A DNA stretch of 35,179 bases, taken from Deltaproteobacteria bacterium. Lineage in GTDB: Bacteria; Desulfobacterota; DSM-4660; Desulfatiglandales; HGW-15. Positions 8,005 to 17,067 of the stretch are shown here, piece by piece; positions within the stretch are counted from its first letter, which is position 1; every line of letters begins with the position of its first letter. Both the position numbers and the translations under genes were made by a program. The stretch lies in contig JAFDHB010000017.1 in the NCBI GenBank assembly GCA_019308985.1, positions 1 through 35,179 of the forward strand. Reading direction: 5' to 3'. The notes under the pieces were generated by a model, which did not search any database, was not told the origin of the DNA, and saw nothing but the letters and a program-made list of their open reading frames with translations.

Positions 8005-10277
8005 TTCGATTTACCGGGAACTGGAAAGTTAACGATGAAAGTAGAACCTTCATTGACCCTGGACTTGACATCGATGGTGCCATCATAATCACGGATAATT
8101 CCGTAGCTGATCGCCAGGCCCAAGCCTGTCCCTTTCCCGACCTTTTTCGTGGTGAAAAAGGGATCAAATATTCTGTCGCGGATTTTCTCGGGAATTCCTG
8201 AGCCGGTATCTTCCACCTCGATGACGACACTCCCGTCGGAGACCCTAGTACTTATGCGAATCTGTTTAGGCGTTTTTTCCGGGGCTTCACGTTCCTGCCT
8301 CTCTTCTATTGCGTCCCTCGCATTGGTGAGAAGGTTAATAAATACCTGCTCCAGCCGATTGGAGTCCGCCATGATGGGGGGCAGGGTCTTTTCCATATCC
8401 CGTATTACTTCAATGCCCCGTAGCTTTAGTTGCTGGCTGAAGATATCCAGGGCCCTCATCAAGACATCATTTACCTGAACTTCCTTTTTTTTGACATCGG
8501 CCTGACGCCCGAATTCCCTCAGATGATTGATGATCTTTGAGGCCCTATCGACCTGGCTGTCCATCTCTTCGGCCAGGGTCTCCATAACCTCCTCTTTGAT
8601 GGGTTCTTTGTTTCTGACCTTTTTCAGGATCAGATTGCTTGCTGTCTTGATGACCGACAGGGGCTGGTTCAGCTCATGGGCTATCCCCGTGGCCATTTCG
8701 CCCAATGTAGCCATTTTACTGGCCTGGACGAGTTTTTGCTCGGCAATCAATTGTTCCGTAATGTCGATTACGGTGACCAGCAATGCGCCCGTACCATCCT
8801 CTCTTGATGAAGAGATGCGGATATTGGCGTAGATCGTACTGCCGTCCTTGCGAATCTGTCTTACCTTGTTGAGATTCTGACGAGCCCTCAGCCCTTTCTC
8901 ATATTGTTCCCGTTCTCCTTCTTCAAAAAAATGTGTGAAGGGTTTTCCCAGGACATCCTCTTTGTCAAACCCATAAACATTCTTGATGCTGTTGTTGCAG
9001 TCAATTATCCGCAGGTCCCTTTCGTCCACAAGGAAAACCGGGTTGGGGATGGTGTCAAAGATGACCCTGTATTTCTCTTCGGATTTCCTCACTTCATCTT
9101 CCAGGAATTTCATCTTGGTAACGTCCAGGCTCATCTCCATGGCTGCAATGACTTTGCCCTGGGCGTCTCTAAGGGGAGCAGTCCTCACCATCCAGAAGGA
9201 TCGGGTTCCGTCCTTGTTGATACCCGTCTCTTCGCTGGTGTGGGGTCTTCCGTCTTCAAAGGTCTGTGCCACCGGACAAATCTCACACCTCTCAGACCTT
9301 CCCTTGTAGGCCCTATAACAGTAATCTCCCGGCTTGGGATCGAAATGCTCGGCAAATTCCCTGTTGTATGCCAATAATTTGAAATCCTTGTCCTGAACCG
9401 TAATATAACACGGGGCAAGTTCGAACAGGTTTTGATAGGCCTCCTTCTGTTTGTTGAGTTCTTCTTGTTTTTCGCCTATCTGTCTGCCCATTTCACGGAT
9501 GGCCCTGGCCAACTGGCCGATCTCATCACCCCTCTGGACCTCGATATGATAGTCATAATCCCCCTCAGCAATATGTCTGGTCCAGGAAACCAGTTTCTCA
9601 ATGGGCCTCCTCACAAACCTGATGATAAAGAGTGCCAGGACCCCTCCGGTTGCAAGGAGGATAGCAAGGGCAAAGGCAATAGTTCTCTCCCGGTGGTGTG
9701 CCAACTGCCTGTTGATCTGTTCCAAAGAGACAAGGATATCCAATGCGCCTAGTACCTTCTTGTCCCTTGCCGTGTCATGGCAGCCCTTGATACCGCATCC
9801 CTTATCTCTGTAAATAGGAGTGATTACGCCAAGTAGGGGAGTTCTCTCGGGACTACTAATAGTGCGGGTCCTTCGTTGCAAAGACGCATTTGAAAGGGGA
9901 GGGTCGGACTGATGGCATACGTCGCAGGCTTCAGCCTTGATGTTGGTCCGGGTTCCGATTTCCCCGGGCCTGCTTGAATGTTTTATCTTTCCATCCTTGG
10001 CGTAAATACGGATACCGTCGATACCCTGTTGTTCGGACAGCCTCACCAACATGGGGGTAATATCTTTTCGTGCATTCAGGACCATTGCTTGACCGGTGCT
10101 CAACACTATGGCCTGGGCCAACCTGTCTACCCCGGTGATCATGTTTTCCATGGATCTCCGTCTGTCGTATTTGAGGTGGAGATAAAACCAGGCCCCGAAA
10201 CTTACGAACAGAATGAGCCACACCCAGAAGATCAATCTGAGGGCAAGCCCGTGGCGGATCTTAGGCGAAGAGTTCAT
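8001..10277 (-). CDS. Membrane sensor histidine kinase with periplasmic c-type haem motifs
   Basis: The protein has 758 residues: TM1 (about 11-35), a periplasmic region (36-198), TM2 (199-220), HAMP (222-275), two PAS domains (about 280-390 and 400-515), a HisKA domain with H534 in [10 protein letters not shown], and an HATPase. The periplasmic part has a classical haem c site CDVCH (118-122) and a second CX4CH site (CGIKGCH, 161-167), followed by a VLGALDI segment. This matches a known deltaproteobacterial class of haem-binding periplasmic sensors. PAS1 also has a cysteine cluster (C320, C331, C334). Likely ligands are redox state, O2 or NO, but which is inference. It is the first gene of the operon. 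A TTGACA-type promoter lies about 45 bp upstream of its ATG. Confidence 0.93.
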   Translation of the reverse strand: MNSSPKIRHGLALRLIFWVWLILFVSFGAWFYLHLKYDRRRSMENMITGVDRLAQAIVLSTGQAMVLNARKDITPMLVRLSEQQGIDGIRIYAKDGKIKHSSRPGEIGTRTNIKAEACDVCHQSDPPLSNASLQRRTRTISSPERTPLLGVITPIYRDKGCGIKGCHDTARDKKVLGALDILVSLEQINRQLAHHRERTIAFALAILLATGGVLALFIIRFVRRPIEKLVSWTRHIAEGDYDYHIEVQRGDEIGQLARAIREMGRQIGEKQEELNKQKEAYQNLFELAPCYITVQDKDFKLLAYNREFAEHFDPKPGDYCYRAYKGRSERCEICPVAQTFEDGRPHTSEETGINKDGTRSFWMVRTAPLRDAQGKVIAAMEMSLDVTKMKFLEDEVRKSEEKYRVIFDTIPNPVFLVDERDLRIIDCNNSIKNVYGFDKEDVLGKPFTHFFEEGEREQYEKGLRARQNLNKVRQIRKDGSTIYANIRISSSREDGTGALLVTVIDITEQLIAEQKLVQASKMATLGEMATGIAHELNQPLSVIKTASNLILKKVRNKEPIKEEVMETLAEEMDSQVDRASKIINHLREFGRQADVKKKEVQVNDVLMRALDIFSQQLKLRGIEVIRDMEKTLPPIMADSNRLEQVFINLLTNARDAIEERQEREAPEKTPKQIRISTRVSDGSVVIEVEDTGSGIPEKIRDRIFDPFFTTKKVGKGTGLGLAISYGIIRDYDGTIDVKSRVNEGSTFIVNFPVPGKSK

Positions 10278-10322
10278 TTTCCCACTATTTTTGTAGTATT
10301 TACTGAAAGTTATAGATTTTTC

Positions 10323-10352
10323 ATATTATTTTGTGGATAATAGGTATGTCAA
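10323..10352 (-). promoter_or_regulatory. Sigma-70-type promoter of the signalling operon
   Basis: On the minus strand TTGACA (10352-10347) is followed after 18 bp by TAATAT (10328-10323), upstream of the ATG at 10277. It is the only strong match in the gap between the divergent kinase genes. Confidence 0.6.
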
Positions 10353-10438
10353 TATGAAATTCAAGAACCAGCGCCCATTCTGCTCACGCCGGGCCTTCCG
10401 GCCCTGAATTTTCATTGGGATTCACGAGGGTTACTTTG

Positions 10439-12010
10439 ATGGCAGAGGCATCAAACAGGACAAGAGAGAAGGAATGGAAGGTCCTGCTGATCGATGATGA
10501 AGAGGGCATCCGAAAGATAGTATCCATAGCCCTGGAGGACGTGGGCTATGAGGTCTTGACCGCGCCGGACGGGGAAAAAGGGCTTCAATTGTGCAAGACG
10601 TCATCTCCACAGATCGTCATAACCGATGTCCGAATGCCCGGCATGGACGGAATTGAGGTGTTGAGAAGGGTCAAGGAAGAGGATCAGGACATCCAGGTGA
10701 TTGTTGTTACGGCCTTTGGCGACATGGAGACCGCAGTTAGGGCCTTGCAACTGGATGCCTCTGATTATGTTACCAAGCCCATAAAGAACGAGGCCCTGTT
10801 TATTGCCCTGGACAGGGCCAAGGAGCGGTACAAGAGGCAGAAGGAACTGCGTGAATACGCGGAAATTCTTGAGAACAGGTGGATGGAAACCGCCGAGGAA
10901 TTGGCAAGGGCCTTTGATTTCCAGAACAACCTCATCGAGAGTTCCATTGACGGAATAGTGGGCTGTGACGGAGAGGGAAGAATCATGATTTTCAACAGGA
11001 GCCTGGAAAAGATGCTGGGCTACAGGAAAGATGAAGTGTTGAAGAAGGCCTTTTTTGACCAGTTGTTCCGGGTCGGGTCCGGTGAAAGGATAAGGGGTGA
11101 CCTGTACTCTGAAGAACACGGGGGTAGAAACAGACTCTATCTGTACGAGACCCACTTGCTCAGCAAGGCAGGGGAAAAGATACCGGTGCAAGTTTCGGCA
11201 ACAGTCTTGGGCAGCGGCGAAAAAGAGACTGGCATTGTGGCATTTTTCAGGGACTTGAGGGAAATCAGGAGACTGGAGCAGCAGTTTACGGACCAGGCCC
11301 GTATCATTCACCAGCACAAAATGATGTCCCTGGGAAGGTTGGCTGCAAGTGTGGTCCACGAGATCAACAATCCCCTGGCCGGTATTCTTAACTATATCCG
11401 GCTCATGACAAAAATTATTCAGAGGGGGCCTCTGGAAGCGCAACACCTTGAGAAGTTCCGGGGATACCTGAACGTCATCGAGGAGGAAACGAGCAGGTGC
11501 TCAAGGATCGTTTCAAGCCTTTTGGCGTTTTCCAGAAAATCCAAGATGGAGTTCACCAAAGTAGACGTTAACGAACTTCTTCAAAGATGTATTCTCTTGA
11601 GCCGACATCGACTAAACCTTCAAAATATCACGGTCCAAGGCAGATTCCAGGAGGGCGTTCCTGCGATCTGGGGGGATCAGAATCAAATCCAGCAGTGCAT
11701 CATCAACCTCATTTTCAACGCCATTGATGCCATGCCGGCCGGGGGCACTCTTACTCTGGAAAGTGCCCTTAATCCAAGAGAAAAATACGTGGAGATCAGG
11801 GTTTCTGACACCGGCTCCGGGATATCAAAGGAAGATCTCCCCCATATCTTCGAACCATTCTACACCACAAAGACAGAAGGCAATGGCCTGGGACTCGGGC
11901 TCTCAACGGTTTACGGTATCATTGACAGGCACAAGGGGACGATCAGCGTAGAGAGCCAGCCAGGGAAGGGCTCCGTATTTACTATAAAGATTCCGGTCAG
12001 GGAATCTTGA
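10439..12010 (+). CDS. Receiver-PAS-histidine kinase hybrid
   Basis: Taken from the ATG at 10439 (GAGGG about 9 bp upstream), the protein has about 523 residues. A TTG 24 bp further upstream (10415) is a weaker alternative. It has a receiver (1-120, phospho-Asp D53 in VITDVRMPG, Lys in VTKPI), a PAS domain (about 150-270, DGIVGCDGEGRIMIFNRSLE), HisKA with H297 in SVVHEINNPLAGI, and an HATPase (NLIFNAIDAM, DTGSGI, GLGLGLSTVYGI). It has no membrane segment. It is divergent from the haem-sensor operon and its N-terminal receiver is very like that of the 6835-8004 protein. It could therefore receive phosphate from the same sensor. Confidence 0.92.
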   Translation: MAEASNRTREKEWKVLLIDDEEGIRKIVSIALEDVGYEVLTAPDGEKGLQLCKTSSPQIVITDVRMPGMDGIEVLRRVKEEDQDIQVIVVTAFGDMETAVRALQLDASDYVTKPIKNEALFIALDRAKERYKRQKELREYAEILENRWMETAEELARAFDFQNNLIESSIDGIVGCDGEGRIMIFNRSLEKMLGYRKDEVLKKAFFDQLFRVGSGERIRGDLYSEEHGGRNRLYLYETHLLSKAGEKIPVQVSATVLGSGEKETGIVAFFRDLREIRRLEQQFTDQARIIHQHKMMSLGRLAASVVHEINNPLAGILNYIRLMTKIIQRGPLEAQHLEKFRGYLNVIEEETSRCSRIVSSLLAFSRKSKMEFTKVDVNELLQRCILLSRHRLNLQNITVQGRFQEGVPAIWGDQNQIQQCIINLIFNAIDAMPAGGTLTLESALNPREKYVEIRVSDTGSGISKEDLPHIFEPFYTTKTEGNGLGLGLSTVYGIIDRHKGTISVESQPGKGSVFTIKIPVRES

Positions 12011-13384
<1,374 letters not shown>

Positions 13385-13539
13385 TGATGCTTCCGTAAAA
13401 ACCCCATCTGCGGCGTTGCGCTGCTCCTTTAGCCACTGCGGCGTACTTCTATGTACGCCTCGTTCCGAAAGGCTTGCGCGCTCCCGATGGCGGGATTTCG
13501 CAAGCTCAACTTGCATCTGGGGCTTTTTCAAAAGCATCA
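13385..13539. repeat. MITE/REP-like palindromic element after mreB
   Basis: TGATGCTTCCGTAAAAACCC (from 13385) is an imperfect inverted copy of the right end, whose last 18 bases are GCTTTTTCAAAAGCATCA (ending 13539). The pairing covers about 22 bp. The interior has further GC-rich inverted repeats. The element begins directly after the mreB TAA, between convergent genes, so its RNA form may also act as a bidirectional terminator. It is distinct from the 921 and 2896 elements but ends in similar TTTTTNC(G/A)AANNCATCA sequences. Confidence 0.65.
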
Positions 13540-13582
13540 GGCGCACATGGTTTTTGCCATCTAGCCGACAGTGGGGCTTCGG

Positions 13583-14515
13583 TCAACTCCCGCTGTTGGA
13601 GCAGCAGGCTATAACGTCTTCCAGCCGGGCCTCGGCCAAGCCGATGCAGGTATCCGCCGCTCCATAATACATCTTTACAGTGCCGTCATCCTCGAGTATC
13701 AGGCCGCATGGAAAAACCACGTTGGGCACATCCCCCGTGCGTTCATAAATCTCCTTGGGATCAAAGATGAAGTGGGGGGAGTACCCCAAGACCTTCTCAG
13801 GGTTTTCCAGGTCAAGGAGCAGGGCACCAATCCTGTATAGTCTTCCAGCCGCAGTATCACGCACTCCATGGTACAGACAGAGCCACCCATGTTCGGTCTT
13901 TATGGGCGGGGTTGAAATCCCCAGCTTGGAGCTTCCCCAGCCGGGTTCGGGTGCCAAAATGGCCCGGGCCCTTCCCCAATAGATGAGGTCCGGGGAATAG
14001 GTGATCCAGATGGAGCCCTCCCTTTGCCCCATCCCTGCCGGACGGTCCAGCATGACATACTGCCCGTCGATCTTCTCTGGAAACAGCACCGCATCCTTGT
14101 TGTCTACTTCCGTGGCAAGGGAAACCCTCTCGAACCGGACGAAATCCTTGGTACGGCCGATCCCCACCCTCGGCCCGTAAGGCCCGAATGCGGTATAAAC
14201 TACGTAGTAGTCATCTCCGATCTTCGTCACCCTTGGGTCTTCAATCCCGAATCTCTCGTATACCTCGTAATAGGGATCGGTTGAAGAGGTCACCCAAGGA
14301 GAGGATTCTATGGAGAACCTGTAGCCGTCATCGGAATAGGCAAGGGTTAGGTGGCTGTGGCCGGTCCTGTCCTCCACCCTCAGGATCAGTACATAACGGC
14401 CCTTGAACTTGCATGCAGCAGCATTAAAGACCGTGTTGCAGGGATAGGGGATATCGTCCCTGTCCAGAATCGGATTTGAGGGGTGCCTTTTGAAAGGGTA
14501 CAGGTGCTCAAACAT
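13583..14515 (-). CDS. GH130-family glycoside phosphorylase/hydrolase
   Basis: The 310-residue protein has the five-bladed propeller signatures of glycoside hydrolase family 130. These include NPILDRDDIPYPCNTVFNAA near the N-terminus, RFGIEDPRV (the Asp is the likely general acid), NKDAVLFPEKIDGQYVMLDR and a late YYGAADTCIGLA. Family members phosphorolyse or hydrolyse beta-mannosides. The exact substrate cannot be read from sequence. It ends the operon 16851-13583, 15 bp after the GT4 gene, so it more likely modifies a glycan made by that operon than acts in sugar catabolism. No signal peptide is present, so it is cytoplasmic. Confidence 0.9.
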   Translation of the reverse strand: MFEHLYPFKRHPSNPILDRDDIPYPCNTVFNAAACKFKGRYVLILRVEDRTGHSHLTLAYSDDGYRFSIESSPWVTSSTDPYYEVYERFGIEDPRVTKIGDDYYVVYTAFGPYGPRVGIGRTKDFVRFERVSLATEVDNKDAVLFPEKIDGQYVMLDRPAGMGQREGSIWITYSPDLIYWGRARAILAPEPGWGSSKLGISTPPIKTEHGWLCLYHGVRDTAAGRLYRIGALLLDLENPEKVLGYSPHFIFDPKEIYERTGDVPNVVFPCGLILEDDGTVKMYYGAADTCIGLAEARLEDVIACCSNSGS

Positions 14516-14530
14516 GGATCCAGTGCCTCC

Positions 14531-15670
14531 CTAATCCACTGTGATGACGTGAGATTGGACCGCCGGGATATCCATCAAAGACTTGTAGGTTTCCAGGTGC
14601 TGTCCTGCCACCCGGGACCAAGAAATCACTTCCCTTACAAAGCGCAAGGCATTTTGGGACAATTCTTCGGCCTTTTCATTGTCCGAGAGGATACACGCAA
14701 TATTCTCCACAAACTGGGAAGTGTCATTGCAAATGATTCCTGCCCTGGATTTTTTGAGTGCTTCCTCCATGGCCTGGGTGCTGCTTGTGACAATGGGCTT
14801 GCCAAAGGCAAGGCAGTGGGCAAGAATTCCACTCTGGGAGGATATCTTGTAGGGTAGAACCACCACGTCGGCCGCGGAGATTATTGTGTCAAATACATCC
14901 TGTGGCAATTGCCCTCTGATGAGATAGATACTATCGGATTTTGGTGAGTCGGCTATCTTACGGAACAGCATGTTTCGGTAGTCCCTGTATTCTTTGCCCC
15001 TGATCTTTCCGGCGACCACAAGGATTGCGTCCGGATAAAGCTCCAGGATTTCCGGGAATATGTCCACGACCAGTTCGAAGTGCTTAGAAGGCCTGAAATA
15101 TCCAATGAGTAAGATGATTTTTTTGCCTTCAGGCAGACCAAGGATCTTCTTGGCATCTGGGACCGGTTTGACTTCCCGGGCGCCATGGGGAATGATCCGG
15201 ATCTTGGTGACCAGGTTCTTATCCATTACCTTTCGTAATACCCTTTCTTGGTAGGGCTCGTGGATTATGATGCGCTCGGAATTTGCAAAGATGGACTCAA
15301 GGATTACCAGCTGGCTTTGGGTCATGTCCGCGTAGACCGTGTGAAGGGTCGTCACGACCGGTATGCCGATGAGCCGAAATTGAATGATAAGGGGTATGAC
15401 CGACACACCATCGTATTTCCCGAAGAGATTAAACTCGTGCTGGATGTGCACCACGTCGGGCGTAAAGCGTACCATCATGGAAAAGGCCCTTTCGGCCAGA
15501 TCGCCGTCTTCGTAGTCAAAGCAGGGGAAGACCTGGGGGCCGGAACCCCCCAGATGTGAGACCACATAGACATCAACGTGTTTTTCACGCAGGGCATCGC
15601 TGAGATACTGGGTGTATGTGGCTATGCCGCACTCAATCGGAGGAAATGTAGAAATGAAACCCACGCGCAT
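14531..15670 (-). CDS. Glycosyltransferase family 4 (GT-B fold)
   Basis: The 379-residue product opens with MRVGFISTFPPIECGIATYT, the glycine-rich start of GT4 enzymes. It has DVVHIQHEFNLFGKYDG, IIPHGAREV, LLIGYFRPSKHFELV and the C-terminal donor-binding region VVLPYKISSQSGILAHCLAFGKPIVTSSTQAMEEAL. The usual EX7E arrangement is only approximate. It transfers a sugar from a nucleotide donor. Acceptor and sugar are unknown. RBS AAGGAG lies 8 bp before the ATG. Its neighbours are GH130 downstream (15 bp) and an unknown protein upstream (50 bp), suggesting a small glycan-synthesis or storage operon. Confidence 0.93.
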   Translation of the reverse strand: MRVGFISTFPPIECGIATYTQYLSDALREKHVDVYVVSHLGGSGPQVFPCFDYEDGDLAERAFSMMVRFTPDVVHIQHEFNLFGKYDGVSVIPLIIQFRLIGIPVVTTLHTVYADMTQSQLVILESIFANSERIIIHEPYQERVLRKVMDKNLVTKIRIIPHGAREVKPVPDAKKILGLPEGKKIILLIGYFRPSKHFELVVDIFPEILELYPDAILVVAGKIRGKEYRDYRNMLFRKIADSPKSDSIYLIRGQLPQDVFDTIISAADVVVLPYKISSQSGILAHCLAFGKPIVTSSTQAMEEALKKSRAGIICNDTSQFVENIACILSDNEKAEELSQNALRFVREVISWSRVAGQHLETYKSLMDIPAVQSHVITVD

Positions 15671-15720
15671 TAGTGTACTCCTTCTGCGTCAAGTTTGATG
15701 GAACCAGGGAAACAGCGGGT

Positions 15721-16851
15721 CTAGAGATCAACGGATTCCCTCAAATGATTCCATAACCTTTTGAAGTGTGTGTCCGGATCCTCCATGTACTCCTCTCTGC
15801 TGATATCTATGAAATCCAGCTTCCTCTCCTCGGGAGTGCAGGATTGAAACCCCTTGAGTAAGGCTTCCACATGATCCTTGGGTTCCACGCCGGAGTTCAG
15901 CAGGGAGATTCCTTTGAATTTGGGCCCCAGGGACCAGGGAGGAGAATCAAAGAGCGACGGCTCCGGGTCTATTAAGGTGGGCCAGATCACCCCTGAGATT
16001 CCCCTGCCGGAGAATAGGTCCGGGACAAGCTCCAGGACCCGGTCCCAATCGATCTCCTCGCTCGTAAGACGCCAGCTTATCACAAGCTCAACCGGACTTT
16101 CAAGGAGCCATTGGCCTAAAGAACCGACGTAAGCGCCCAGCAGGATCTCGCCAAGCTGTTGGTCCGGGAGACGTAGTCCCTTTGGCCTTTCATCAAGGCC
16201 ATTGATCTTTATACCGTCGACAAAGGGCGCGAGATCAGTGGCCGAACCGGGTTCAAGCAACGCATGCCATCCTAAGCCCAGGTAGATCTTACTGCTTTCG
16301 TTATGGTCCCGGATTTCGCCCAAATAAGACCTCAACAGTAAATCGGCTGCCTCCACATCGGGCCGGGACCATTCCAACTCCCTGTCCATCACAATCCATC
16401 CCTTGAGGGCCGGATGTTCATTTACGGCAATGACCAGTTCATGAAAGACCTTCAGCCTTTTTTGTGCCAGCGAAGGGTCTGCCCACCACTTGTATGGCCG
16501 CAGATTTCTGAGTTTGCCCTCAACAAAGACCGGCCTCTCGCTGATGTCCGGAGTCGGGCTCACCAGGTAGGGTGGCACCCAATAAATGCCCAGGATGTTC
16601 TGGGCAGGAGCGACCATCCAGGCATCCACTGAGGCATCGGTCAATCGGTCGAGGGCGGCAACGAGGCCGTCAAGGAATCGAACCGTTTCTCTGGTGGCCC
16701 CGAGAAGTGATTCTTCCAAGACAGGGATCAGTAGCCTCCTCAATCCCAGGTCCCTCGCAGCCCGGGCGGCCTGCTCCAGGCGGTCGGTCTCCGGGGGATC
16801 AAGGGCGGCAACCCCTCTCACAGGACATAGATATATAGCCGAAATCTCCAA
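15721..16851 (-). CDS. Conserved hypothetical, possibly a TIM-barrel sugar-acting protein
   Basis: I do not recognise this 376-residue protein with certainty. It starts at a TTG (16849-16851) just after AGGTGAG; no ATG is suitably placed. Alternating strand-helix segments (LRRLLIPVLEESLLG, VDAWMVAPAQNILGIYWV, LKGWIVMDRELEW, SKIYLGLGWHALL, DGIKINGLDERP, VELVISWRL, GISGVIWPTL) suggest an eight-stranded barrel. The Glu in MDRELEW near the end of a predicted strand would suit a catalytic acid. There is no signal peptide or membrane segment. As first gene of the GT4-GH130 operon it may be a cytoplasmic glycan-active enzyme, but no activity should be assigned. Confidence 0.7.
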   Translation of the reverse strand: MEISAIYLCPVRGVAALDPPETDRLEQAARAARDLGLRRLLIPVLEESLLGATRETVRFLDGLVAALDRLTDASVDAWMVAPAQNILGIYWVPPYLVSPTPDISERPVFVEGKLRNLRPYKWWADPSLAQKRLKVFHELVIAVNEHPALKGWIVMDRELEWSRPDVEAADLLLRSYLGEIRDHNESSKIYLGLGWHALLEPGSATDLAPFVDGIKINGLDERPKGLRLPDQQLGEILLGAYVGSLGQWLLESPVELVISWRLTSEEIDWDRVLELVPDLFSGRGISGVIWPTLIDPEPSLFDSPPWSLGPKFKGISLLNSGVEPKDHVEALLKGFQSCTPEERKLDFIDISREEYMEDPDTHFKRLWNHLRESVDL

Positions 16852-17067
16852 AGACTCACCTGGAAACCAAGTTCAGGGAATAGGGCTTCCAAAATCTTTG
16901 TGCCTGTTAGATGCCTGTTCCAAAAGCAATTTGTTCATGATCTCCGTTCAGAGGTAAATGCCACAGGGTGACTTGGATAACAGTTCATCTGTTCTCACGC
17001 TTCCCCGGAGTTTCATGGGGTCCGTTCATGAAGCTTCGGCCGACGTTTCCCTGAGGCGGAATCCTTT

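Noticed and set aside
7198..8088. A 296-codon plus-strand ORF
   Set aside because: It is antisense to the receiver-kinase gene, has no RBS or protein motif, and mirrors the codon pattern of the real gene on the other strand.
10415..10438. TTG at 10415 as start of the receiver-PAS-kinase
   Set aside because: The ATG at 10439 has a better-placed GAGGG, and the receiver domain begins shortly after it.
10601..11446. A 281-codon minus-strand ORF
   Set aside because: It lies entirely antisense to the receiver-PAS-kinase gene and shows no domain.
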